A stretch of 64,000 bases of DNA from Pythium myriotylum (GCA_023091665.1 JALJCQ010000018.1:434001-498000), one strand, 5' to 3'; counted from the first letter of the stretch, positions 37,026-47,757 are shown. Program-made: numbers and translations. The notes: generated by a model from the letters alone, not told the origin.

Positions 37026-38103
37026 GGCAGTGATTCTTGATTTGCAGGAGAAAACGACTCATTTTCTTCATCGCTCTCTCGAGCTTTCATCTTATTCGTT
37101 TTCAAAACGAAGGCAAGTCGGAAAGGGGCGCGGAAAACGGAGATGCAGAACCACGCGCCCAGTATACGACAAGAGTCAAGGTGGAATGCACGAGGTTTAC
37201 CAAGATGCCGGTCTTGTATCGCTGCTCGTCGACGGCTCGCCACCCTCATCATGCCAAGTTTTCCCGCGGACGGTGCCTTAGTACGACTGAGGAAGCTACG
37301 CTTGTGAAGAGGATCTCGTCTTTGCTCTCAACGGTGCAAAGGACACGGCATCGCATAACAACTCGGGGACACAGACACGGCCACCGCCGACACCAGCTGA
37401 ACACGTGCTCCATCATATTTCGTAAAAATTTGCTGCAGAGGGTGCCGCGGAATGGGTAAATGGAATGAAAATTTAGTAGTAGAGGGTGCCTCTGATCATT
37501 AAATGATCAGCCATTCGCTTGATCAACCAACGATAGGGTGAATGGCGAGTCTAGCAGATCTCTGGTTTCATTACCAGTACAATGTTACGAGTGTGTTGAA
37601 TGCGGCATTCACACACTATGCTGCAGAAATCTTCTCTCGAGGCTGCGATTTCTCCAGCTCGCTGACAGCGGCAACGCTTCATGGATGGACAGTCGCCACG
37701 CACGATGGATCGTAGGTTCTTGCTGTTCAGTGCGGGAAATTGTGGACGTTTTGCACCCTTCGAACCACTGTCCGCGTACACACGGCTTCCGGTAGATACC
37801 AGCGAGAGGAAGTGCAGGATAATGGCGGCAATCAGTGTACTCTTCTTCCTCTGCACTTCGGGTCAGTGTAGAGTTGGATCCGGGGTGGTCCGTGCTTTGT
37901 GCGTGGTGGAAGTGAGCGTGGGATCGTGAGCAACGGATTGTGGGTTCGAGCGATCTTGAGATTTCGTGTTCCGTACGTGCAAAGAAGATCAGGATGGCCT
38001 ATACCGCGCCACCATTGGCGTTGAGATTGGCCTGAGTGTCGCTGACCAATACACCATGACTTTGAGGGAAAAAATAGTAGGTCGTGTTTAAATATCTGTT
38101 TCT

Positions 38104-39516
38104 CTATGCGGCGTAAGGACTTGGCGCGTTAGGACTGCGAACGCGCTGGCGGAGCGAGTGGAACAGGCTCACGGTTGACACACCAATCGAATAGCGCTTG
38201 GTCGATCCTGTCTGCTTCGGATAGTAGTGTCGCGGAGGAGACAGGATCGCGTTCTCGGGCACAATCGGCGGCGGCGTGGACGGCGGCGTGCGCGGCGAGA
38301 ACTCGTAGGAGCCGGTGGGCGTCACGGAGAATTGAGAGAGCACCGTCGTGTCGGTGGTCGACGTGCGGTTGCGGAGCGACTCTTTTCTCGGCACTTTCCA
38401 CGCCGCAAGCACTTTGCGGTCTTCGTGGTGGCCCTGCAGCGCGCACATCGTGCAGCACACGGTGTTTACATGGCTTCCACGCTTGCCTCGGGAGCAAGAC
38501 CGAGTCGTTTCCTCCGACGACTCGGCCGTTTCGTCATCATCATCGCTGAGGCTGTGGAGCGAAGTCGTGAAGCCGCGCACGGGCGACGTGACTTCCCACG
38601 GCCGCGCCGTCACAGGCGACGGTGCGGCGGCCTGTTTGCTGTTGACCTGCTCCACTGTCTCGCCATACAGGAACGCGACGAGCTCGGTCGCGACGCCATT
38701 CGTGAGCACCTCGCAGCTGTGGTTCTCCGGGTTCAGCAGCACCGATTGCAGCGTCGCGATCGTGCGCGAGAGCGCGAATCGCTTCTCTTCGGCGGCCTTT
38801 TCGTTCGCGAACGGGAAGAGTGGCGGCGGCTTGGGGAAGCTCTTGCGCAGGAACGTGTAGAGCCAGGGACACTCGGCCATGCAGAAGTGGCCCTGCTCCA
38901 TGAGCTCGAGTAGCCGCAGCTGCAGCTGCCGGTAGTCTTCGTACGAGTGGCAGTGGCGCCACGAGGCCTTGGTGCGGCTGTGGTGGACGGTCATGGGGAA
39001 CTGCTTCTTGGTGCGCGAGTTGGAGTAGCCGGGCAGCACCGAGATCTCCATCGAGAGGTGCTCGAGGAAGCGCAGGCTCGGCGTGAGCGTGACGGCCGCG
39101 AAGCTCGGCGCTTGGCGCGGCGCGCCCACGCCGACCGAGTAGAAGCCGCTGGCGAGCTGGCTGCGCATGCTCTCGCCGGTGGAATCCGCGAATGAGACGT
39201 CCACTTTCCGGGCAGAAGGCGCGGTCGTCGCGTCGTGGGTGGGTGGCGCCCAGCGCGCCATGTCTTGATGCGTTGTCTCGGTCGTCGTAATCCCTCTGTT
39301 TCTCATCTGGGCATTGACGGCGACTCTCACGCCATCATCATCACCGCCCTGACCTTTGAAGGGCGCGAAGAAAGCACAGAAGGACAACGCTGATCGGATC
39401 TCAGAGAAAACGGATGCCCGCTGCCCATCGAAACGGAGCTCTTCGTTATTACATCTGAGAGAAAAGGCCTGTTCCACGAACGTGTGGGTTGGAGATGGAT
39501 GCGGCGAGCGTGCCAT
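38104..39516 (-). CDS. PX-like domain protein, RING lost (tandem paralogue A)
   Basis: A 470-residue protein; the ATG at 39516 was chosen, with other Mets at about 39303 (MRNRG) and 39261 (MARWAP). The central region (about 150-290) is a Phox-like module shared by three tandem genes. It includes FPMTVHHSRTKASWRHCHSY, an EDYRQLQLRLLELMEQGHFC stretch, and CPWLYTFLRKSFP. In both paralogues the C-terminus is a RING-H2 finger. Here only a first cysteine pair (CCTMCALQGHH) remains, and the rest is a Ser/Pro/Thr-rich tail of about 110 residues. If functional it would bind lipid or protein but not act as a ubiquitin ligase. PX assignment is by pattern; partners are unknown. Confidence 0.78.
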   Translation of the reverse strand: MARSPHPSPTHTFVEQAFSLRCNNEELRFDGQRASVFSEIRSALSFCAFFAPFKGQGGDDDGVRVAVNAQMRNRGITTTETTHQDMARWAPPTHDATTAPSARKVDVSFADSTGESMRSQLASGFYSVGVGAPRQAPSFAAVTLTPSLRFLEHLSMEISVLPGYSNSRTKKQFPMTVHHSRTKASWRHCHSYEDYRQLQLRLLELMEQGHFCMAECPWLYTFLRKSFPKPPPLFPFANEKAAEEKRFALSRTIATLQSVLLNPENHSCEVLTNGVATELVAFLYGETVEQVNSKQAAAPSPVTARPWEVTSPVRGFTTSLHSLSDDDDETAESSEETTRSCSRGKRGSHVNTVCCTMCALQGHHEDRKVLAAWKVPRKESLRNRTSTTDTTVLSQFSVTPTGSYEFSPRTPPSTPPPIVPENAILSPPRHYYPKQTGSTKRYSIGVSTVSLFHSLRQRVRSPNAPSPYAA

Positions 39517-39728
39517 GGGACACGGGTCGTGGCGCTGTAATTAGCCGCAGATGGACAGCGTCGCACTGTCACGCTGCTGAACTCAGCTGCAACGTCTCAT
39601 CCTCCGGCGCGGCAGCGACGGCAGACGCAGTTGACGGACCAAAGCAAGTGGACGGGAACGGCGCGACTCGCGTCGGCTGGTTGGTGTTATTGAGTTACTA
39701 GTGTACATTTCAGCGATCTGGTCGCTCG

Positions 39729-40820
39729 TTACTGCTGCTTCTCTTCCTGCCCGCAGACCGGACACGCCATCGACTCGTTCAGCCGGGGCACGATGCACTC
39801 ATCGTGGAATCGGTGACCGCAACTGAGTCGAGTCGTGTAGAAATGAGGCGCTCCAACACGGCGTCTCTGCGTGGGCGTCTTGGGGAGAGATGGAGGTGGT
39901 GGCGGCAATCGCAGCGTCGGCACAGGGGAGAACTGGGCGTGGACGGGGCTCGCGAGCGATGTCTCAGTCGTCGACGCGCTAGAAGATGGTGTGAGGTCGG
40001 TGGTTGTGGGCGTGAGGGCTTCCTCCGCCAAGTGCGCTTTACATAATGGGCACGAGTCTTCCTCTTCTGTCGACGACAGCCTTTCCTGACACAGAGACTC
40101 GTTGAAGCCCAGGTCCTCAAGGATAGCGTGCGACAGTTCACTAGCGTCCGAGTTGGCGACGGAATCCCACGATCTCCTCGGTACATTCGACAACGTGGGC
40201 ACATCGACTACAACAGCCGGCTCGAAGGATGTGGTCGGCGCGAATCGGTTCTGGTAAAATTTGCCTTCCTCGCCATTCACAAACGCAACGACTTCGTCCG
40301 CCACGGCCGTCGAGAGCACCGAGCAGCAGTGGTTACTGCGTTCTGCGAGGAAAGTCTGAAGCGTATGGAGACATCGCGCGAGCATCTCGCGGCGCAGCTC
40401 CATGACATGGCGCGGGGCGAGCAGCGCACCGAAGAAGTAAGTCTTTGGGAAGTAGCTCTTGATGAACGTGTAGAGCCACGGGCAGTCGGCGTGGCAGAAA
40501 TGGCCGTGGCGCAGCGCTTTCTGCAGCCGCATCTGGAACGCGCGGTAGTCGTCGAACGTTTTCGCGTGGCTCCACGTCGAGCCGGACTTGGCGTGGTGCA
40601 CCGTGAGCACGTACTTGGTGTCCTTGCCCCTGCGCTTGGCGCCCGGCACCACGACGATGCTGAGCGCGAGCTGCTCGAGCCACGAGACGCTCTCGGGCAC
40701 GGGGTAGGCGAGCGCGCTGGCGCTGCTGGTGGGCGTGAGCAGCGTGGCCGTGGGCGACGAGCGCTTGCGGCGCGTTGCCGTGGCCGTGGCGGGCGAGACA
40801 GGCGGCAGGCCGTGGCGCAT
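39729..40820 (-). CDS. PX-like/RING-H2 protein, split RING (tandem paralogue B)
   Basis: A 363-residue protein with the PX-like region (about 45-180: YVLTVHHAKSGSTWSHAKTF, CPWLYTFIKSYFPKTYFF). The RING begins CPLCKAHLAEE and resumes about 70 residues later with CGHRFHDECIVPRLNESM and CPVC. The insert between the first and second metal pairs is Pro/Thr/Ser-rich; in paralogue C the equivalent spacing is about 17 residues. All eight metal ligands appear present, so it may still be an E3 ubiquitin ligase. Same strand as paralogues A and C, spaced 200-600 bp apart. Confidence 0.85.
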   Translation of the reverse strand: MRHGLPPVSPATATATRRKRSSPTATLLTPTSSASALAYPVPESVSWLEQLALSIVVVPGAKRRGKDTKYVLTVHHAKSGSTWSHAKTFDDYRAFQMRLQKALRHGHFCHADCPWLYTFIKSYFPKTYFFGALLAPRHVMELRREMLARCLHTLQTFLAERSNHCCSVLSTAVADEVVAFVNGEEGKFYQNRFAPTTSFEPAVVVDVPTLSNVPRRSWDSVANSDASELSHAILEDLGFNESLCQERLSSTEEEDSCPLCKAHLAEEALTPTTTDLTPSSSASTTETSLASPVHAQFSPVPTLRLPPPPPSLPKTPTQRRRVGAPHFYTTRLSCGHRFHDECIVPRLNESMACPVCGQEEKQQ

Positions 40821-41436
40821 GTGGGAGGACGCGAGCAGGACGAGGAATGGTCGACTGGAGGGACGCTGGCGGCGGGATGATGCCCAGAGGAGCTTACGCG
40901 GAAGGCGGCGTCATCCTTCAGATCACTGCTGAGTCGCACGGACTAGGCCCCGTGTCGCAGGGAGACATCGTCCTCGAGCTGGTAAGTGCGTCGAGTCAGA
41001 CTTTTATCAAATGTTAGAGGTCGTTAGCACGGTCGTTTCATCAGATGACACGGGCGGATTCGACAGGGTATGCATTCATGCGTTTTTAGCGTTGGACCAA
41101 TCTGGGTGGCCAGTCCGGACAAGGTGGGTTCAACTCTCCTGCGGTAGACGATAGGAATATGGTCGGGTCAAAAGTAGTAATCAATAGAGGGAATCTGGCA
41201 TTCACCTATTTCAGTTTGTTTGCATTTTCTTCGTCGTCGTTCTCGTCTTGATGGTCTCTCTCTCTCTCTCGATGCTCGTTTGGACACGGCGCACAATCAT
41301 CGCGTCCGAACGGCAACTGCAAGCAGGAAGAAGAGAGAGAGAACGCAGTGGGATGGATGCAAATGGAGAGGCAGGGCCCCGTGAGGCGAATAAATTACGG
41401 TCTCTAAGAAAAAAATACAAAAGTGGAAGGAAATAT
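40821..41436. other. Intergenic region
   Basis: Separates paralogues B and C. It contains a short (CT)n run near 41255-41270. No gene is supported. Confidence 0.5.
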
Positions 41437-42186
41437 CTACAGCTCGTCGTGGCCGCACACGGGGCACGTCATGCTCTCGTTGAGCTTGGAGATGATGCAC
41501 TCGTCGTGGAACTCGTGGCCGCATCGGAGCACGGTCGTGTAGGCCGACTCTGTGCCTTGGACGAAGCCCTGGTCGCAGAGAGGGCAGTGGGCGTCTTCCT
41601 CGCTCTCTTCGTCGGTCGAGAGCGTGGAGAGCACCGAGTCGGACGAGGCGCGCGAGGCGACCTCGCCCGAGGCCTTGTCAGCCGGGATCTGGTCGATCAT
41701 GTCGGCGCCGACAAACTTGGCGAACTCGTCGGCGACCGCGTGGGTCACGCGGCACGAGTGGTTGGCGCTCTGCAGCAGGAACGAGTGGAGCTGCGTCATG
41801 ATCTTGGCGAGTGCCTCCTGGCGCTTGAGCACGACCGAGGAGCTCGAGGAGCGGAACATGGAGCTCTTGGGGAAGTAGCTCTCGAGGAACGAGTAGAGCC
41901 ACGGGCAGTCGGCGTGGCACGTGTGGCCCTGGTGGAGCACGTCGAGCAGCCGCGTCTTGAACGCGCGGTACTCGTCGAACGAGCGGCTGAAGCTCCAGCG
42001 CGCCTGGCTCGAGCGGTGGAGCACGTGTAGCACGTAGCGCACGTCGCTGCGCTGCTTGTGGGCGGCGTCGACGCCGAGCGAGAGCTGCTCGAGGCGCTGC
42101 ACGGAGACGGGGCGCGCGACGGCCGAGTGGCAGCGCTTGCCGGCGGAGCCGGCCGAGAGCGAGCCGCGCTTGGAGTGGCTGTGCAT
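41437..42186 (-). CDS. PX-like/RING-H2 protein (tandem paralogue C)
   Basis: A 249-residue protein from the ATG at 42186; the frame is open upstream but only from a GTG. The PX-like region (about 25-150) has RYVLHVLHRSSQARWSFSRS, FKTRLLDVLHQGHTCHADCP and WLYSFLESYFPKSS. A compact C-terminal RING-H2 follows: CPLCDQGF, then CGHEFHDECIISKLNESM and CPVC. An acidic Ser-rich linker joins the two. This is the most canonical member of the trio and probably a membrane- or phosphoinositide-associated E3 ubiquitin ligase (inference from domain architecture). Confidence 0.87.
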   Translation of the reverse strand: MHSHSKRGSLSAGSAGKRCHSAVARPVSVQRLEQLSLGVDAAHKQRSDVRYVLHVLHRSSQARWSFSRSFDEYRAFKTRLLDVLHQGHTCHADCPWLYSFLESYFPKSSMFRSSSSSVVLKRQEALAKIMTQLHSFLLQSANHSCRVTHAVADEFAKFVGADMIDQIPADKASGEVASRASSDSVLSTLSTDEESEEDAHCPLCDQGFVQGTESAYTTVLRCGHEFHDECIISKLNESMTCPVCGHDEL

Positions 42187-43414
42187 GGTGAGCGGGGCGG
42201 GTGGTCGGGAGGCGTGGAATGTGGAAGTGAGGGTTCTCGGGACAGTCGAGTCGGTGGTGTTGACGCCGCCCGTCGCCGATGAGTGCGCGCGAGGAACCGT
42301 AATCCATTGAGCGTGCCGCCCGATTGCGTCGCAAGAAGCGCGCAGAAACGAGCCCACGAGGCGAAAGCACCAGAAGCGTAAGCAGCCGATGATGGTGAGG
42401 GGGTATACATGCCGTCTCGCAGGTTATGTGTCAGCGTTGGTGGCTTTGATTTGTATGAAATGATGCATGTATGTATGACGTTGATAGATTTTCAAGTCAT
42501 TAACCGGATCGTAATCCCCTGCAGACGGCTCTCCGGCTTGAGTGTTGGTTGGTCTCACAAGCATCATCATCATCCATGCCAAGTCGGCTGGGCGGGGCCC
42601 ACAGAGAAGCCGCCGTGATTGGCACTTGTGGGACACGGGGCGCGGGGAGTAAACGGCGGCTTACGGCCGTGAGTCGCGCTTTACGCAGATCTTGTGGCCG
42701 TGCCAAGAGACAACAAGAGGCCCCAACACGCTTTCTTAATCTGCCAGCCGGCGGCCTCCAAGTCAATAGACAGGAAGAGTTGCTGATGGATTGGCGTCCA
42801 AGTCGCCTTGTTTGTTGGTTTTTTTCTCAGGGAGTTGGCGACTTAGCATGATCGAGTGTATTATGCTGGAGACATAGAGAGGTCTCCGGACGAGACAGTC
42901 GGATGGCGGATTGCGCTCGGTGACGGCGACCAAGAGACAGCAAACCGCCGCGAAGGACCGCCGGTGTAATCGAGCGAAGCGTTGGCAGCTGTGTCGGTCG
43001 AGCAATGCTTCAACCCCGCGAGGGGCGACGCCCGAGAAAGCAGACCGCTGGCCTGGCGTGCTCGTGTACTTTGCCTTCCTTCCCATTCGTCGGTCTTTGC
43101 TGTAATCAAGACTGACGATCATTTCCGACGAGGATGGAGCTTCAACTGACTTGGTTCAACTCATCTCTTTCTTCGCTGCATCGAGAAGTTCTCTCACTTA
43201 CTAGAGACATGGAGAGAGATCTTAAACTTCCCTCGTGAGATGGGGAGACCCCCATTGGCGTTTACGTGGTAACCAATTGTAATCGTGCCTTGGTGAAGAA
43301 TTCTCTCGTGTACACGCACGCCCACCAGTCTTGGTGAGGCAGCAATCATGCCTCACGTGTTGACTTGCGTTTGTGGATCTCGTGCCAGCATCATCATCCG
43401 ACGTGAAATACTTT

Positions 43415-43431
43415 ATGGTACACTGTACCAT
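43415..43431. repeat. Palindrome (8-bp arms)
   Basis: The sequence atggtacactgtaccat has perfect arms around a single central base. Confidence 0.85.
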
Positions 43432-43442
43432 TAGTCACAGGG

Positions 43443-43460
43443 TACAGTACCGGTACTGTA
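43443..43460. repeat. Perfect 18-bp palindrome
   Basis: The sequence tacagtaccggtactgta is its own reverse complement. It lies 11 bp from the previous palindrome and shares the words gtac and tgta with it. Confidence 0.9.
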
Positions 43461-44707
43461 GTCCGCAGTGGCGGTTACACCGGTGCGGCTACAAGTGGGT
43501 TCGTGTACCCATGTTCCTGCAGAGTGTTGGCGATCTGACTGAAGGAATGCCGGTCTTCCGGAGCTCCTCGGAATGGGTTCATGCTGCGTCGCACGATGCG
43601 ACGGTCGTCGGGACTGAGACACCGCTCCACTGTCACCTCGTGACAGGACGGCCGCTCGCGATTGCGGGGACGGAGACTCGAGTAACCGACTCGCCATGCT
43701 GAACTTGTGGTCAGTTGTCGCTCTCTGCATTGCAATGGCATTTCGGCAGAAGCGATCTGACACCCAGGGCCGATTGGACGCCAGGGTCAATCATCTGGTG
43801 TCGATGTCCGCGATTCTCGTTTCCATGCCTCAGGACGATCAGCACATCTGGACCCGAGTGGAGTCCAGCGCGGGTGGGTACACGTCGAAGTGACAGCGTG
43901 TCGTGGCGTCGTGGATCTCGCCAGTACGCGGCTGGGAAATTTGTGTTGCGAGGTGGTGTCCAACGCTCTCACGCTTGCAAGACCTTTGGAGATCCACCAC
44001 AAAACCATTTTTCCTCTCACCCCAAGCAGCACCAAAGATCCCAAGGAAGCCTTCAACACGAAATAGTCCGCCAAGCTGCACTCGTCGGAACCTGAGCGTA
44101 GAGCTGGCTCATGATCTTCCTTGTCGCTTACTGACACCGTCGTTGTGCCTAGTGTCGATGCTCGAAGCCTCGTGAGTGCAATGGTCCAATCGATCGGGTA
44201 CCGACCTCGTTCGTGGTGGATACCGTCCAAGAGGATGGATCCAGTCTCACAGCAAATCCTGAAGACGAGCAATGTGCGCACAACCAGACACTCGATGTGT
44301 GTATGAAGACATCCCCCCCAAGCCCACTCTTGTCACCGACCAACTTGAAGTGGTCCACACCAACTCGATCCAATCCAATCCAGGTAGATCTCAGTGCTGT
44401 GTGCAGGTTCTTTTTCGATTTTCGTGACCCAGTCTATTTCACCTCACTTTCGAGGTTGAATCCCTCCAAAAACCACCCATTTTGGATTACATCATCCGCC
44501 ACATCACTGCTTATCCACCAATCCGCGTCACGCATTCTCGTCACAGGTGGGCCGAATCGCCAACGTCACCATTTTGATGAGCTTCTCAGGAGCTCCTCGT
44601 CCTCATCTTCGCCCCTCGAGCCTCTGAGCCCCTCGCAGCCCACTCCGCCATTGCGCAGCTTGTCCCCACACGCCTTCCTCTGATTCTCTCGTCTTTCTCT
44701 CGTCGCC

Positions 44708-45737
44708 ATGGCCGCCTCGCTCCGCAACTTCATCGAGAACTCGCCCTCGGCCGTCTTCCAGCCCGAGAAAGGCCGCTACCACCTCTACGTCGCGCTCTCG
44801 TGCCCGTTCGCGCACCGCGTGCTCGCGGCGCTGAGCCTCAAGGGGCTCCAGGACTTTGTCGGCGTCACGGTCGTGCACCCGGTCTTCCAGCGCACGCGTC
44901 CCGACGACCCGAACGACACGCACACGGGCTGGGCCTTTGTGGACCCGGTCGCCACGCCCTTCATCGCCGGCCCCACGGGCGTCGGCAAGTACTCGTCGCG
45001 CGGCGCGCAGCTCGACCCGATCCACGGGGCCAAGTTCATTCGGGACCTGTACGAGCGGGTGACTAAGGAACCCGTGCGCTTTTCGGTGCCGCTGCTCTGG
45101 GACAGAAAGTATGACACGATCGTCTCGACTGAGTCAGCCGATATGGTGCGCTTTTTCAACTCGGCCTTCGAGCAGCTCCACCCGTCGCCGGTCGACCTGT
45201 ACCCGGAGAACCTGCGCGCTGAGATCGACGCGACCAACGAGTGGGTCACCGACTTGATCAACAACGGCGTCTACAAGGTCGGCTTTGCGCAGACGCAGGA
45301 GGCCTACGAGACGGCGCTCGCTAACCTCTACGCCGGACTCGACCGAGTCGAGCAAGCGCTCAGCCAGCACCGTTTCATCGTGGGCAACTCGGTCACGGAG
45401 GCCGACATCCGGCTCTTTGTGACGCTCATCCGCTTCGACGAGGCTTACGCGCTGCGCTACAACGCCAACAAGAAGCTCTTGCGCGAGTACCACAACATTT
45501 TCAACGTGCGTGGATTTTCTCACGGTTGATCACGGTGATGTGGCTAATCATTTGTTAATTTCCTGTGTACAGTACTTGAAGGACTTTTACCAGCTCCCGG
45601 GCATCGCACAGACCGTCGATTTCGAGCATATCCGCCTCAGCTACTTCGGCTCGTCGACCACGCTCAACCCGCACGGTATCATCCCGGCCGGCCCCGCCAT
45701 CGATTACTCGGCGCCACACGACCGTGCTCGCTTCTAG
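44708..45737 (+). CDS. Glutathione transferase, omega/xi (ECM4, glutathionyl-hydroquinone reductase) type, two exons
   Basis: Exon 1 is 44708-45505 and exon 2 is 45573-45737, joined across a 67-nt intron (donor GTGCGT, acceptor TACAG, branch-like gctaatc). The product is 320 residues. The start codon sits in a good context (gccatgg). The thioredoxin-like domain carries the catalytic cysteine C32 in ALSCPFAHRVL; Cys at this site is typical of omega and xi classes. HPVFQRTRPDDPNDTHTGWAF and the C-terminal helical domain ending in the YLKDFYQLPGIAQTVDFEHI region match the ECM4/YqjG group. It reduces S-glutathionylated quinones or protein disulfides with glutathione, probably cytosolic. Without splicing the frame stops seven codons into the intron. 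Confidence 0.92.
45506..45572 (+). other. Intron of glutathione transferase gene
   Basis: 67 nt, GT...AG. It restores the family C-terminus in frame (phase 0). Confidence 0.85.
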
Positions 45738-46198
45738 ATTATCGAACAATGTGGCTCTCAGTGTATCAAGTATGAGAATGAACAAATTGCAGCGTTGAGT
45801 CTCAGGCCCCGTCTCTAAAAGATCGGCCGGTTGTTGTCGAAAGGAGTCAATCAGTTCCCTGTCTCTGAGAGGTATGGTTACATGACGAATTCAATTGCGT
45901 CGCGGCGTATGGACGACGTCGAATCGCAGGCAAGTACATGCCGGGGACGTGGCGATAAAGCATTGGTACCCGCCTCACGTTGAAATGATGCACTCAATTG
46001 TGGCTCGACCTGTGGACGCGGCGTAGCGCATGGGATACTCTACATCGCCGGGTCCCCGACACGTGCTCATTTGCGAATCGAAGACTATTTCTTGTGATTC
46101 GGTCGTGTCGACTCCATTCGATATCCAGATCAACACCTGAACTTTACTCTCTTGCTCTTCATGGCAAGCCAAAGCACTGAGTTCGCTGGTGGGTGGCC
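45738..46198. other. Intergenic region
   Basis: Between the transferase and Myb genes. Nothing is recognised. Confidence 0.5.
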
Positions 46199-46927
46199 AT
46201 GGACTCCAACGGAGGTGAGCAACATACAAAAGAGCTCCCCATTCCGCCGAGTGGAGGCACAACCACCTTTCTATCCCAGGACGATCATTTGCGGTGTGCA
46301 ATCTCTCAGTTTGGCTTCCGAAATTGGTACGACGTGGCAGAGCATTTCGACAACATCCGGCCTGCGAGAGACTATAAAAGTCGATGGAGCCAGCTGCAGC
46401 GCAACTGCAGACGTGGCAAGCAGCATTGGCAACCTTCTGAGGACAGCACAATTCAACAATTCGTGAGAAAGTTCGGTCCAGGCAACTGGGGGCAAATCGC
46501 GAAGAATCTTCCCGGCCGCACAAGCAAGCAGTGTCGTGAGCGGTGGCGTTACCATCTCGACCCCACGGTCAGCCGCGCGCCGTGGACCGAGGAAGAGAAC
46601 ACACGCGTTGTGCATCTCCAGCAGCAGCACGGCAACCGTTGGACGAAGATCGCTCGCGAGCTCTGCGGTCGGACAGACCACGCCGTGCGGAATCACTGGC
46701 ACTTCTCGCTCTTGCCAAAGCTCAAGCGAGCCAACTGGACGGCGAATCGTCGGCGCCTGTGGGATGCGGGGGCAGCAGCTGAGGGCATCGCTGAGAAAAG
46801 CAAGAGTGAGGTCGATGCCATGGCGCAGGTCCTGGCGGATACGGCACTCGCCGACGCCGTCATCCGCAGCCTTGAGGACGAGAACGTCATCGGCGAGCAA
46901 TCATCGCAGCAGAGCCACGCGCGCTAA
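46199..46927 (+). CDS. Myb transcription factor (R2R3 with degenerate R1)
   Basis: A 242-residue single-exon protein starting at ATG 46199; an upstream GTG in frame is not a likely start. R1 (about 25-68) keeps only two of three tryptophans (W43, W63). R2 (73-122; W77, W97, W116) and R3 (125-172; W129, W148, W167) are well formed. The recognition helices TSKQCRERWRYHL and TDHAVRNHWHF nearly match those of animal c-Myb, so binding to an AACNG core is expected (established for the family). The C-terminus is short and Ala/Glu-rich. It acts in the nucleus. Oomycete Myb genes of this type have been tied to sporulation. Target sites of the expected kind cluster at 27030-27670. Confidence 0.92.
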   Translation: MDSNGGEQHTKELPIPPSGGTTTFLSQDDHLRCAISQFGFRNWYDVAEHFDNIRPARDYKSRWSQLQRNCRRGKQHWQPSEDSTIQQFVRKFGPGNWGQIAKNLPGRTSKQCRERWRYHLDPTVSRAPWTEEENTRVVHLQQQHGNRWTKIARELCGRTDHAVRNHWHFSLLPKLKRANWTANRRRLWDAGAAAEGIAEKSKSEVDAMAQVLADTALADAVIRSLEDENVIGEQSSQQSHAR

Positions 46928-47148
46928 CGCCGGGGCGGCGCTGTCGCACACTATCGACGCGTGGCGTTGCGGAAGGTAGGACGGTCAAGACATCAAGCGC
47001 AAATCAATTGACGGGACCCTTTCGGTGTGACATGTGCACATTTGATTAAGGTATGCGGACTACCAGTTCATTTTTCCGATACGATTTCATAGTACATTCC
47101 TGCCCAAATGGGCACCAAATAACTTAAAAGGCTGGACATGGACCGTTC

Positions 47149-47757
47149 TTAGAGGAGCTTCTTGCGCTGCTGGCGCAGAGCCGAGCGGCGCAGGATGTCG
47201 AACTCGTGCTTGAGCAGGTAGCAGACCGCGGCGCGCGAGACGCCGAACTCTTTGGCGAGGTGCGCCTGCTTCTCGCCCGCTCGCACGCGGCGCACGATCT
47301 CGCAGCGCTGCTTCTCCTTGAGGTACTTCTTCTTGAGCCGCATGGGGCGCGCGGGCGCGTCGCTTCGAGACACGACGGCACGCGGCCGCGGCGCGATGGC
47401 GACGCAGGGCTGCGCGAGCAGATCTTGGTACCTCGTGGCGGCGTCGGCGTAGCTGCTGGGTTCGTCGTCGACATCCGAGCCGCTGGACGCGAGTCGCCAG
47501 CCGTCGAACGCCACGTCCGAGTCCGAGGATGGCGAGGACTCGGGCGAGAGCGTGACAAAGTGGCCGTAGTACGGCGATCCGGGCGGCGTCAGCGAGCACG
47601 GCGACGAGTACGCGGACGACGTCGTGGGGGACTCGTACCCACGGAAGTCGTGGATGGGGCGGTAGAAAGTGGGCGCCGTGCGCGGCAGCACGGCCGGCGA
47701 GCGGCGAGCGCTGCGCAGGAACGCGTCGAAGCTGGGGAGAGCGACGGACATGGCCAT
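47149..47757 (-). CDS. Single helix-turn-helix (Psq/homeodomain-like) protein, copy 1
   Basis: A 202-residue protein from ATG 47757 (a second ATG lies at 47751). It opens with LPSFDAFLRSARR, a motif seen at the start of the other copies. A Ser/Pro/Asp-rich middle follows, and near the C-terminus one HTH of about 45 residues: KKKYLKEKQRCEIVRRVRAG, then EKQAHLAKEFGVSRAAVCYL, LLKH. The HTH resembles the Psq/CENP-B N-terminal or transposase-type DNA-binding fold. No catalytic domain is present. Probably a small DNA-binding regulator, perhaps domesticated from a transposase (inference). A candidate core promoter lies 24-39 bp upstream. Confidence 0.82.
   Translation of the reverse strand: MAMSVALPSFDAFLRSARRSPAVLPRTAPTFYRPIHDFRGYESPTTSSAYSSPCSLTPPGSPYYGHFVTLSPESSPSSDSDVAFDGWRLASSGSDVDDEPSSYADAATRYQDLLAQPCVAIAPRPRAVVSRSDAPARPMRLKKKYLKEKQRCEIVRRVRAGEKQAHLAKEFGVSRAAVCYLLKHEFDILRRSALRQQRKKLL

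Larger units (their letters stand above)
35577..38103. other. Gene-poor region
   Basis: About 2.5 kb between the bZIP gene and the first PX-like gene. Apart from the LINE fragment at about 36790-37025 and a 17-bp tandem repeat at 36747-36780, I find no supported gene. A 9-bp palindromic arm pair lies at 37492-37510. Confidence 0.5.
42187..44707. other. Intergenic region
   Basis: About 2.5 kb upstream of paralogue C and of the glutathione transferase gene. No frame shows a recognisable domain or convincing start. Two near-perfect palindromes occur at 43415-43431 and 43443-43460. Confidence 0.5.

Noticed and set aside
37037..37459. 140-codon basic frame
   Set aside because: Arg/His-rich without any motif; it follows the LINE relic but is in no RT frame.
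41100..41160. tRNA-like B-box word (gggttcaactctcc)
   Set aside because: No matching A box or cloverleaf could be folded around it.
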